From NCBI RefSeq assembly GCF_002209485.1, contig NZ_NJIX01000002.1, positions 372,001 through 436,000 on the forward strand: DNA of 64,000 nucleotides. Direction: 5' to 3'. Positions 16,719 through 24,369 of the stretch are shown here, one piece after another. The translations under genes and the position numbers were made by a program. The stretch is from Achromobacter sp. HZ34. Its GTDB lineage: Bacteria; Pseudomonadota; Gammaproteobacteria; Burkholderiales; Burkholderiaceae_B. Numbering within the stretch: the stretch's first letter is position 1; the number at the start of each line of letters is the position of its first letter. The notes below the pieces were generated by a model that saw only the letters and a program-made list of their open reading frames with translations, was not told where the DNA came from and searched no databases.

Positions 16719-17489
16719 ATGAGACTGAAAGGAAGAATCGCTGTCGTCACGGGCGCGGCGGGCGGCTTGGGCCGCGCCATCGCCGCCCGTTTCGTCGAGG
16801 AAGGCGCCAGCCTCTGCCTGGTGGACCGGCTCGATCCCACGACGCTGGTGCAGACCTTGCGCGAGGCCGGCCACCAGGCCATAGGCATCAACGCCGACCT
16901 GACCGACAGCGCGGCGGTTGCGGCCATCATGGACCGCTGCATGCAGGAATATGGCCGTATCGACATCCTGGTCAATCTGGCCGGCGTGGGTTCGCATGGC
17001 GCCTGCGCCGACGTCACCGACGAAGAATGGCGCCGCGTCATCGACTGCAATATGACCAGCGTCTTCTACTGCTGCCGCGCGGTGCTGCCGATCATGCGGC
17101 AACAGGGCTACGGGCGCATCGTCAACATCGGGTCCGTCATCGGCAAGAACGGCGGTAACCCGCGGCCGTGGATCGATAAGGAAGAACAACGCCGCGCCAG
17201 CAACCTGGCCTATGGCGCGTCCAAGGCCGGCATCCATGCCATGACGTATTTCCTGGCCAAGGAGACGGCCCATGAAGGCATCACGGTCAACGCGGTGGCG
17301 CCGGGTCCCATCGCCTCCAATGAACGGCTGACCAAGGTATTCCCCCAGGTTCTGAAGGACCTGATCCCGGTCGGCCGCCTGGGCCGCCCCGAGGAAGTCG
17401 CCGACGCGGTGACCTTCCTGGCGGGAGAACAGGCGTCCTTCGTTACCGGCGAGGTGCTGGACGTGAATGGCGGCATCTGGGTGGATTGA
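16719..17489 (+). CDS. Short-chain dehydrogenase/reductase
   Basis: Classical SDR of 256 aa using NAD(P). It has TGAAGGLG at residues 11-18, NLAGVG, the catalytic Ser in NIGSVIGK (about 138) and YGASK (Tyr about 165, Lys about 169), ending in DVNGGIWVD. The Ser-to-Tyr interval carries an insert with a PWIDKEEQRR-like stretch, longer than usual, which probably shapes the substrate pocket for an acid. It lies between the lyase and the flavoprotein in the region C operon and probably oxidises a hydroxy acid. The substrate is unknown. Confidence 0.9.
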   Translation: MRLKGRIAVVTGAAGGLGRAIAARFVEEGASLCLVDRLDPTTLVQTLREAGHQAIGINADLTDSAAVAAIMDRCMQEYGRIDILVNLAGVGSHGACADVTDEEWRRVIDCNMTSVFYCCRAVLPIMRQQGYGRIVNIGSVIGKNGGNPRPWIDKEEQRRASNLAYGASKAGIHAMTYFLAKETAHEGITVNAVAPGPIASNERLTKVFPQVLKDLIPVGRLGRPEEVADAVTFLAGEQASFVTGEVLDVNGGIWVD

Positions 17490-17615
17490 TCGGCGGCAGG
17501 AACCCAGCTTTCAGGAAGCGGGCGCCCTGCGCCAGGCTCGCACGAATGCAAGACGACTTCCGCACAGACGGGGGCGGCAAGACGATAACCAGGAATCACC
17601 CTGCAAGGAGACAAC

Positions 17616-19088
17616 ATGAATACCAAGACCAATGATGCGGCGCGCGAGTTCGACGTCGTGGTGGTGGGCTGCGGCATTGCCGGGCTGTCCGCGGCGGTCG
17701 CCGCCGCTGAAGCCGGTGCGCGCGTGTGCGTGCTGGAGCGCTCGACCTTCGAAGAGCGTGGCGGCAATACCCGCTACACGGGCGCCTACCTGCGCATGAA
17801 GTCGGTGACGGAGGTCACGGACGACTTCGAAGAGCACTTCGCCGCCAATGCGGGCGGATATATGGACCCCACGCTGGTGGGCGACCTGGCGCTGGACCCG
17901 GCCACCTGGTCGACCACGCTGCGCGCCTACAGCTTCACCGATCCCAATGTCGTGAGCACGTTGGCGGAACGCGCTCCGGAGACGCTGGCGTGGATCAGCG
18001 GCTTCGGCGTCAAGTTCATTCCCCTCGACGTGCCCTTCCCGACCTCCAGCCAGCCCCGCCTGGTCCCCAGCGGCGGCGGACTGGCACTGATCGATGCCTT
18101 GGCGGCACAGTTCGAGAAGATCGGCGGCACCATCTTCTATCGCACCGCGGCGCAATCGTTGGTGACCGATGACGAAGGCCGCATCCAGGGCGTCGCGGCC
18201 GTGACCGAGCCCCATCGCCGCGTGACCTTCCGCGCTCCCGCCGTCGTGCTGGCCAGCGGCGGTTTCCAGGGCAACGCCGAAATGATGACCCGCTACGTGG
18301 GCCCGCGCTCCATCTTCCTGCGCGGCATGTCCCTGGGCTGCAACTTCAACAAGGGCGAAGGCATACGCATGGCGCTGGATATCGGCGCGGCGCCTTGCGG
18401 TGACTTCGGCAGCTTCCATGCCTCGCCCATGGATCCCCGCTCCAACCGCGCGGGTCCGTCGATGTACGTCTACCCCTACGGCATCCTGGTCAACGAGCAA
18501 GGACGGCGCTTCGTCGACGAAGGCCCTGGCCATACCGACGAAACCTACGAGGACGTCACGCGCAATATCTCGGCGCAGTCGCACGGCATCGCGTATTGCA
18601 TCCTGGATGCGAAATCCGACGACCTGCCCAATCTTGCCGTCGCGGTGCGCACGGAACAACCTGCCATCGTCGCCCCGACCCTGGCGGAACTGGCGACCAA
18701 GCTCGGGCTGCCCGCCGAAGTGCTGGAAAGCACCGTGGCTGAATACAACGCCGCTTGCCGCCCCGGCGAGTTCAATCCGCGCGACACGGACGGCCTGGCG
18801 ACGGTGGGCCTGACGCCACCGAAGTCGAACTGGTCGCGCCCGCTGGATCGCGGCCCCTACAAGGCCTACCCCATCATTTCCTCGATCGTGTTCACCTTCG
18901 GCGGCTTGAAGGTCAATCCCCAGGCCCAGGTGCTGAACCAGGAAGGTGACGCGATACCGGGGCTGTATGCGGCCGGCGAGACCCAGGGCCTGTATTACGG
19001 CAGCTACACCGGCGCCACCTCGGTCCTCAAAGGCGCGGTGTTTGGCCGCATTGCCGGCACCGACGCGGCGGCGCATCGCGCCAGCTGA
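17616..19088 (+). CDS. FAD-dependent oxidoreductase, tricarballylate dehydrogenase (TcuA)-like
   Basis: Flavoprotein of 490 aa in the fumarate-reductase-like FAD_binding_2 family. It has a Rossmann GCGIAGLSAA near residues 18-27, GGNTRYTGAYLRM, a second FAD segment VVLASGGFQGNAEMM, and the C-terminal FAD motif GLYAAGETQGLYYGSYTGATSVLKG. The overall pattern fits TcuA, which oxidises tricarballylate to cis-aconitate, and 3-oxosteroid dehydrogenase relatives. AAGGAGACAACATG is a strong ribosome site. Presence of an aconitase gene in the same cluster supports an aconitate-forming role, but a partner TcuB (membrane electron-transfer protein) is not in the window. Tricarballylate itself is an inference. 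Confidence 0.85.
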   Translation: MNTKTNDAAREFDVVVVGCGIAGLSAAVAAAEAGARVCVLERSTFEERGGNTRYTGAYLRMKSVTEVTDDFEEHFAANAGGYMDPTLVGDLALDPATWSTTLRAYSFTDPNVVSTLAERAPETLAWISGFGVKFIPLDVPFPTSSQPRLVPSGGGLALIDALAAQFEKIGGTIFYRTAAQSLVTDDEGRIQGVAAVTEPHRRVTFRAPAVVLASGGFQGNAEMMTRYVGPRSIFLRGMSLGCNFNKGEGIRMALDIGAAPCGDFGSFHASPMDPRSNRAGPSMYVYPYGILVNEQGRRFVDEGPGHTDETYEDVTRNISAQSHGIAYCILDAKSDDLPNLAVAVRTEQPAIVAPTLAELATKLGLPAEVLESTVAEYNAACRPGEFNPRDTDGLATVGLTPPKSNWSRPLDRGPYKAYPIISSIVFTFGGLKVNPQAQVLNQEGDAIPGLYAAGETQGLYYGSYTGATSVLKGAVFGRIAGTDAAAHRAS

Positions 19089-19178
19089 AGTGGCACCGCC
19101 CCGCGCCGGCATCGGTCAGCATAGAACACCCCAATTTTTCTATTACCCGCAAGGGCCCAGCAGAAATCGGAGTACCTC

Positions 19179-20006
19179 ATGTCCATGAAAATCTGGCACC
19201 AAAGTTTCACCACCCTCGCCCGCGTGCCGGCTTATGTCGAATCGCTCAAGGCGCACGTACGCAAGGTCGTCCGGGCCGATACCGAAGTCGAAATCCACGG
19301 CAGCCATGGCGGCACGCACGGCCACAAGCCCGGCGACGGCCCCAGCACGGACGTGGGCTACGCCTACCTGCAGTCGCTGCACATGCACCAGTTCGCCTAC
19401 GCCGCCATCCTGGCCGAAGAACGCGGGTTCGATGCCTACGCCATCGCCACCTTGCCCGAACCAGGCTTGCGCGAAATCCGCAGCCTGGTGTCGATCCCGG
19501 TGGTGGGCTACGGCGAAGCGACCATGCTCACCGCCTGCCAGCTGGGCTTGAAATTCGGCGTGGTGCTGTTCATCAAGGAAATGATTCCGCAGATCCAGAC
19601 CAATGTGCGCATGCACGGCCTGCAGGAACGCTTCGCGGGCATCCACTATGTCGGCTTCCCCTCCAGCGATGTGCTGCCCAATTCGGGCATGCCGGAAGCC
19701 GCGAAGGAAAAATTCTTCGCCTCCGCCCGCCAGCTGATCGCCGAGGGCGCGGACGTCATCATTCCCGGCGAAGCCCCGCTGAGCGTCATGCTGAAGAAGG
19801 AAGGGATCAGCCGCGTGGACAACGTGCCCATCATCGACGGCGTCGCCGCCATGCTGAAGCAGGCCGAGGTGCTGGTCGACCTCAAGCGCCAGCTGGGCAT
19901 TACCCGCGCCACCAACGGCTACTACCAGGCCCAGCCGCCGCGTGACCGCATCAAGGAGCTGGCCGAGCTTTACGGCATCACGCGCCTGTTCGATACGGAT
20001 CACTGA
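19179..20006 (+). CDS. Asp/Glu/hydantoin racemase family protein
   Basis: Cytoplasmic protein of 275 aa with the two-domain Asp/Glu racemase fold that includes maleate isomerase and arylmalonate decarboxylase. Recognisable elements are MKIWHQSFTTLARVPAYVESL, YAIATLPEPGLREIRSLVSIPVVGYGEATMLTA, and EGADVIIPGEAPLSVML followed by VPIIDGVAAMLKQAE. Typical members use two cysteines; here the first expected position reads Pro-Glu and the second Gly-Glu, so a racemase with the usual Cys pair is doubtful. GGAGTACCTC precedes the ATG. It is 2 bases upstream of a Bug receptor, suggesting isomerisation or decarboxylation of an imported acid. Confidence 0.8.
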   Translation: MSMKIWHQSFTTLARVPAYVESLKAHVRKVVRADTEVEIHGSHGGTHGHKPGDGPSTDVGYAYLQSLHMHQFAYAAILAEERGFDAYAIATLPEPGLREIRSLVSIPVVGYGEATMLTACQLGLKFGVVLFIKEMIPQIQTNVRMHGLQERFAGIHYVGFPSSDVLPNSGMPEAAKEKFFASARQLIAEGADVIIPGEAPLSVMLKKEGISRVDNVPIIDGVAAMLKQAEVLVDLKRQLGITRATNGYYQAQPPRDRIKELAELYGITRLFDTDH

Positions 20007-20008
20007 GC

Positions 20009-21022
20009 ATGAAAAATCCAGCGATAAGACTCAGGCGCTTGGGCCGGTATTTGAGCCTGGCCGCGCTGCTGTGCATGTCCATGGCGGCAGTGCCCGGACA
20101 CGCGGAAGATGCGGCGAAAGACTGGCCCAGCAAGCCCATCCGCCTGGTGGTCGGCTATCCACCGGGCGGCGCCAACGACCAGATGGCGCGGCAGTTGGCC
20201 CCGCGGCTGGGCAAGGCGCTGGGCGCATCCATCGTGGTGGAGAACCGTGCCGGCGCGGATGGCGTCATCGGCACGCAGTTCGTCGCGCAGCAGCCGCCCG
20301 ACGGCTATACGCTGGCCCTGGCCGGCATGAGCCCCCTGGTGCTCAGCGCCTATACGTTTCCCCACGTGCCCTACGACGCGCACAAGGACCTGGCGGGCGC
20401 CTCCACCCTGGCGACCTCGCCCATGATGTTCGCGGTGAACCCGTCCTTGCCGGTCAAGACCTTCCAGGACCTGGTCGCTTATGCCAAGGCACATCCGGGC
20501 AAGCTGAACTTCGCCACGGCGGGCTCGGGCGGATCGACGCGGGTGATGCTGGAACTGTTCAAGCAAACCACCGGCGCCGATGTGCACTACATCAGCTACA
20601 AGGGGGCCTCGCAAGGGTTGACGGACCTGCTGGGCGGCAGGCTGGACGCGATGATCATCGATTTCTCGGTGCTGTATCCGCTGGTGCAGCAAGGCAAGCT
20701 GCGCGCCTTGGCCACGTCGGGCGCCCGACGCAGCCACCTTCTGCCCGACGTTCCCACGGTGACCGAGCTGGGTTATCCCAAGCTGGCCGCCGGCAACTGG
20801 TACGCCGTGGTGGCCCCCGCCGGCACGCCCGCGCCCATCATGGACAAGCTCAACAAGGCGGTGGTGAGCATCGCCGCGTCTGACGACATGCGCAAGGCCT
20901 TCGACAGCATGAGCGTCGAGGCGATGACGCAGACCAACCGGGCGGATTTCAGCCGCTTCCTGCAATCCGAGTTCGACCGCTGGGGCCATGTGATCCAGGC
21001 GGCGGGCATCAAGGCGGAGTAA
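20009..21022 (+). CDS. Bug-family TTT periplasmic receptor
   Basis: Bug/TctC receptor of 337 aa with a Sec signal ending near VPGHAED. Family motifs: WPSKPIRLVVGYPPGGANDQMARQLA, IVVENRAGADGVIGTQFVAQQPPDGYTLAL, YISYKGASQGLTDLL and VTELGYPKLAAGNWYAVVAPAGTPAPI. It is tightly packed between the racemase-like gene and an MmgE/PrpD gene, as in region A, so Bug plus PrpD looks like a repeated unit. The ligand is probably the substrate of the downstream PrpD. Confidence 0.92.
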   Translation: MKNPAIRLRRLGRYLSLAALLCMSMAAVPGHAEDAAKDWPSKPIRLVVGYPPGGANDQMARQLAPRLGKALGASIVVENRAGADGVIGTQFVAQQPPDGYTLALAGMSPLVLSAYTFPHVPYDAHKDLAGASTLATSPMMFAVNPSLPVKTFQDLVAYAKAHPGKLNFATAGSGGSTRVMLELFKQTTGADVHYISYKGASQGLTDLLGGRLDAMIIDFSVLYPLVQQGKLRALATSGARRSHLLPDVPTVTELGYPKLAAGNWYAVVAPAGTPAPIMDKLNKAVVSIAASDDMRKAFDSMSVEAMTQTNRADFSRFLQSEFDRWGHVIQAAGIKAE

Positions 21023-21025
21023 GAC

Positions 21026-22399
21026 GTGAGCGCAGCCATCGATAACGCCCGTCAGGCGTCGGGCAATGCTGGTGAGCGGATCGCTCGTTATGCCGCGACC
21101 GCCAGCCAGCGGCTCTTGCCGGCGGAATGCCAGCACGCGGCGCGGCGTGCCCTGCTCGATACGCACGCCTGCGCGATCGCCGGCCTGCGCGAGGACGCCG
21201 TCACCATCGCGTCGCGCTATGTCGAGCCCTTGGCCGGGGCAGGTAAAGCCAAGGTGTGGGGTCAGGATCGCTATCTGCCCCCGGAAGCGGCTGCCTTCTG
21301 CAATGGCGTGGCTGCCCACGTCCTCGATTACGACGACGTAATGACGCCCATGCGCGCCCATGTCAGCGCCACGCTGGTGCCGGCGCTGGCAGCCCTGGCG
21401 CCCGGTGTGAACGCCAGCATGGCAGGGTTCGCCGCCGCGTATGTGGCGGGCTTCGAGATCATGGCCAAGTTCGCCCGCGCCATGGCCCTGCCCCACTACA
21501 CCAAGGGTTGGCATTCCACGTCCGCCTTGGGCATCCTGGGAACGACGGCGGCTTGCGGCGTGCTGCTGGGCCTGGACGCGACGGCTCATCGCCACGCACT
21601 GGGCCTGGCGGTGGCGCAGGCAGCGGGCACGCGGCAGAACTTCGGTTCCATGGCCAAGTCCTTCCAGTCCGCGCATTGCGCGGCGGCGGCCGTGCGGTCC
21701 GCCGTGCTGGCCAGCCTGGGCATGACGGCCGACGCCGATGCGATCGACGGCAAGTATGGCTACATGGCGCTCTATGCCGGCCGCGAAGACCTGTCTGGCG
21801 TGCTGGACACCCTGGGCGCGCGGCCGCTGGAAATCCTGGGCATAGGCATAGACGTGAAGAAGTACCCATGCTGCTATGCCCTGCATCGCGGCATCGATGC
21901 CCTGCTCGCCCTGCGGGCGGAGCATGGGCTTACCCCGGATGCCGTCGCAGACGTCCATGTCCTGACCAGTGCCGGCGGCTTGCAGGCGCTGATCACCGCG
22001 CTGCCTACCGACGGCCTGGAGGCCAAATTCAGCATGGAATACGGCATGGCCTGCGCCCTGCTGGACGGATCGGTGGGATTAAGCAGCTTCACTGACGCGG
22101 CAGCGCGGCGGCCGGAGATACATGCGCTGATGCCCAAGGTGTCGATCACGGAGGCATCCGGGCCGATACTGCCCCGCTGGTCGGAGATCACGCTGTCGTT
22201 ACGGGACGGTCGCAAGGTGCAGCGCCGCGTGACGGTGGCGCGCGGCGACGCGGGCGATCCCTTGAGCGACCGCGAGCTGGTCGACAAGGCGAGCGGCTGC
22301 TATGAATATGGTGGCGTCGCCGTCGACGGTGCGCGGCACGCGCAAGCACTGCTCGATATGAACACTGAACCTCTTACACCCTGGCTGGACGCGATCTAG
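21026..22399 (+). CDS. MmgE/PrpD family protein (second of four)
   Basis: MmgE/PrpD protein of 457 aa. It shows CNGVAAHVLDYDDVMTPMRAHVSATLVPAL, GFEIMAKFARAM, HYTKGWHSTSALGILGTTAACG, NFGSMAKSFQSAHCAAAAVRSA and VKKYPCCYALHRGIDALL, all typical positions for this fold. GTG at 21026 is preceded by GGAG at 21016-21019, inside the end of the Bug gene. It follows the Bug receptor by 3 bases and ends region C's long plus-strand run. It may be a dehydratase or decarboxylase for the intermediate hydrated by the cluster aconitase. Confidence 0.9.
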   Translation: MSAAIDNARQASGNAGERIARYAATASQRLLPAECQHAARRALLDTHACAIAGLREDAVTIASRYVEPLAGAGKAKVWGQDRYLPPEAAAFCNGVAAHVLDYDDVMTPMRAHVSATLVPALAALAPGVNASMAGFAAAYVAGFEIMAKFARAMALPHYTKGWHSTSALGILGTTAACGVLLGLDATAHRHALGLAVAQAAGTRQNFGSMAKSFQSAHCAAAAVRSAVLASLGMTADADAIDGKYGYMALYAGREDLSGVLDTLGARPLEILGIGIDVKKYPCCYALHRGIDALLALRAEHGLTPDAVADVHVLTSAGGLQALITALPTDGLEAKFSMEYGMACALLDGSVGLSSFTDAAARRPEIHALMPKVSITEASGPILPRWSEITLSLRDGRKVQRRVTVARGDAGDPLSDRELVDKASGCYEYGGVAVDGARHAQALLDMNTEPLTPWLDAI

Positions 22400-22523
22400 C
22401 GGAACCGGCGTGACGCAAGACAGTCCTATAACAGCTTAGACCTATCGACGGCATCGCTTACCCGCCGCCGTCGTCATTCAAACGCGCCAAGCAAGGCGCC
22501 TTTCGCAGAAGGAAACACTCATC

Positions 22524-23090
22524 ATGCCCTTGACCGCATTGGATCCCAAGACCGCTCTCGTCGCCATCGACCTGCAAAAAGGCATCGTCGCCATGCAAAC
22601 CACGCCGCCGTCGGCTGACGTCGTCAAGGCGTCCGCTGAACTGGCCAAGGCTTTTCGCAAGAAGGGCCTCCCGGTCGTCTGGGTCAACGTCGCCGGTGGC
22701 GCGCCTGGCCGCACGGACGCACCGCGCCCGACCGGTGAACGCCCCGCCGACTGGGCCGAACTGGTGGCCGAACTCGGCGTCGAAGCTTCCGACCACCGCG
22801 TCACCAAGCTGCAACTGGGCGGCTTCGCTGGTACGTCGCTGGACCAGTACCTGCGCCGCAAGGGCGTGACGCAGATCGTGCTGGTCGGTATCTCTACCAG
22901 CATCGGCGTGGAATCCACCGCGCGCGCCGCCTACGACAACGGCTACAACGTGACGCTGGTGACGGACGCCATGGCCGACCGCGATGCCACCATGCACAAC
23001 CACAGCATCGAGAAAGTCTTTCCCCGCCTGGGCGAACGCACCACGGTGGCGGAACTGACCAAGGCGTTGGATGGCCTTAAAACCGCCTGA
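22524..23090 (+). CDS. Isochorismatase-fold protein lacking the nucleophilic cysteine
   Basis: Cysteine-hydrolase-superfamily protein of 188 aa. The Asp of the triad is in VAIDLQKG (Asp16) and the Lys in HRVTKLQLGG (Lys95). The usual nucleophile motif (C-V-x-x-T-A-R) reads SIGVESTAR, with Gly128 where Cys is expected. Isochorismatases such as EntB and PhzD also lack this Cys and hydrolyse without a thioester, so enzymatic activity is still possible. GAAGGA precedes the ATG. It stands alone 124 bases after the PrpD gene. Amidase activity (nicotinamidase type) is unlikely without the Cys. Confidence 0.88.
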   Translation: MPLTALDPKTALVAIDLQKGIVAMQTTPPSADVVKASAELAKAFRKKGLPVVWVNVAGGAPGRTDAPRPTGERPADWAELVAELGVEASDHRVTKLQLGGFAGTSLDQYLRRKGVTQIVLVGISTSIGVESTARAAYDNGYNVTLVTDAMADRDATMHNHSIEKVFPRLGERTTVAELTKALDGLKTA

Positions 23091-23156
23091 CGGATGCGAC
23101 CACGACCCGTGGCGGATACACGTAGTTGAAACGCGGGGCGAAAACAGCCTGATAAA

Positions 23157-23175
23157 CGTGTTTTAAAAAAACACG
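23157..23175. repeat. Perfect inverted repeat CGTGTTTT-AAA-AAAACACG
   Basis: An 8-base stem with a 3-base loop lies between the isochorismatase-fold gene and the next Bug receptor. It is AT-rich for this genome and 29 bases upstream of the Bug start. It could be an operator. As a terminator it lacks a T tract beyond the stem. Confidence 0.5.
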
Positions 23176-23203
23176 CACTGAGATGCGTGTAGGAGGAGAC
23201 AAC

Positions 23204-24220
23204 ATGGCTTCCATCTCGACGGGGGCGTTGACTGCCCCTTCATGCATCGCACGGCGCGGCGGGATCATCGCGGGAACGATCCTGGCCCTGGCCGCGGCCT
23301 TGCCTTTTCAACCGGCGGCCGCGGCGGACTATCCGTCGGGGCCCATCCGCCTGCTGGTGGGCTATACCCCGGGAGGCGCCAGCGACATCGTTACGCGCAC
23401 CGTTGCCACTGCCCTGGGCAAGCAACTGGGCCAATCCGTGGTGGTGGAGAACAAACCTGGCGCCGCTTCGAACATCGCCAGCGCATTCGTGGCGTCATCC
23501 AGACCCGATGGCTACACCCTGCTGCTGGGCACCATCGCGACGTCGATCAATCCCAGCCTGTACAAGAATCTGTCCTTCGACCCGCTCAAGAGTTTCGTGC
23601 CGGTGAGCCAGGTGGCGTCATCGCCCTTCATGCTGGTCGCCACACGCCAGTCCGGCATCACATCGGTACCCGACCTCATCGCCAAGGCGCGCGCGGCGCA
23701 ACCCAGCCTGACGTATGCCAGCGCCGGCATCGGCTCCGGCGCCAACCTGTTCATGGAATACTTCCGCGCCAAGGCGGGCATTTCGCTGGTGCACGTGCCC
23801 TACAAAGGCACGGTCCCGGCCATCACCGACATGCTGGGCGGACGCGTGCCCCTGACGTTCGACAACATCATGACCAACCTGCCCCTGGTCAAGGAGGGCA
23901 AGTTCGTGGCGCTGGCCGTGAGCACCAGCACACCGGCCGACATCGCGCCCGACGTGCCGCCCTTGGGCAAATTCATCCCGGGCTTCGAAGCGACCGCCTG
24001 GTTCGGTTTGTTCGCACCAGCCGGCACGCCGCCGGAAGTGATCGACAAGTTGAATGCCGCCACGGTCAAGGCCATGCAGGATCCCCAGGCCCGCGACGCC
24101 CTTGCCAAGATGGGTGCGCAAGCCGTGACCTCGACGCCCGCCGCGTTCGCCAGCTTCTACAAGAACGAAATCGACAAGTGGGCAACGGTGGTGCGCAGCG
24201 CGGACATCAAGCCGGAGTGA
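23204..24220 (+). CDS. Bug-family TTT periplasmic receptor
   Basis: Bug/TctC receptor of 338 aa with a long Sec signal (start MASISTGALTAPS, cleavage near PAAAAD). Motifs: YPSGPIRLLVGYTPGGASDIVTRTVA, VVVENKPGAASNIASAFVASSRPDGYTLLL, VHVPYKGTVPAITDML and WFGLFAPAGTPPEVID. AGGAGGAGACAAC is a very strong ribosome site for ATG 23204; the frame opens upstream at 23183 without one. It precedes the IclR-like palindrome and two PrpD genes. Confidence 0.92.
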   Translation: MASISTGALTAPSCIARRGGIIAGTILALAAALPFQPAAAADYPSGPIRLLVGYTPGGASDIVTRTVATALGKQLGQSVVVENKPGAASNIASAFVASSRPDGYTLLLGTIATSINPSLYKNLSFDPLKSFVPVSQVASSPFMLVATRQSGITSVPDLIAKARAAQPSLTYASAGIGSGANLFMEYFRAKAGISLVHVPYKGTVPAITDMLGGRVPLTFDNIMTNLPLVKEGKFVALAVSTSTPADIAPDVPPLGKFIPGFEATAWFGLFAPAGTPPEVIDKLNAATVKAMQDPQARDALAKMGAQAVTSTPAAFASFYKNEIDKWATVVRSADIKPE

Positions 24221-24231
24221 CAGCATCCAGA

Positions 24232-24250
24232 ATTTCCACTAAATGGAAAT
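24232..24250. promoter_or_regulatory. IclR-type palindrome upstream of PrpD pair
   Basis: ATTTCCA-CTAAA-TGGAAAT: 7-base arms with a 5-base spacer, 119 bases upstream of the PrpD start at 24370. Apart from the spacer it is identical to the palindrome beside the IclR gene at 34548-34566. IclR-family sites commonly contain TGGAAA/TTTCCA arms. It probably binds the IclR regulator encoded at 34694. Confidence 0.65.
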
Positions 24251-24369
24251 GCTGAAGTGACGGCAGGGGCACGCGACTCTATCCTGTGAACACCCATTAA
24301 AGACTCGCGCATCATCGCAGCGGGCATGCGACCCGCCGTTCACGCACTGAAGGATCAGAGGAAGACTCG

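Noticed and set aside
15009-19088. Region C considered as a standard prp (methylcitrate) operon
   Set aside because: No methylcitrate synthase, PrpR or PrpF is present, and the added TcuA-like, SDR and Bug genes point to a different substrate.
20000-21958. A 652-codon minus-strand open frame opposite the Bug and PrpD genes
   Set aside because: Antisense shadow of well-supported genes, with composition typical of GC-rich antisense frames.
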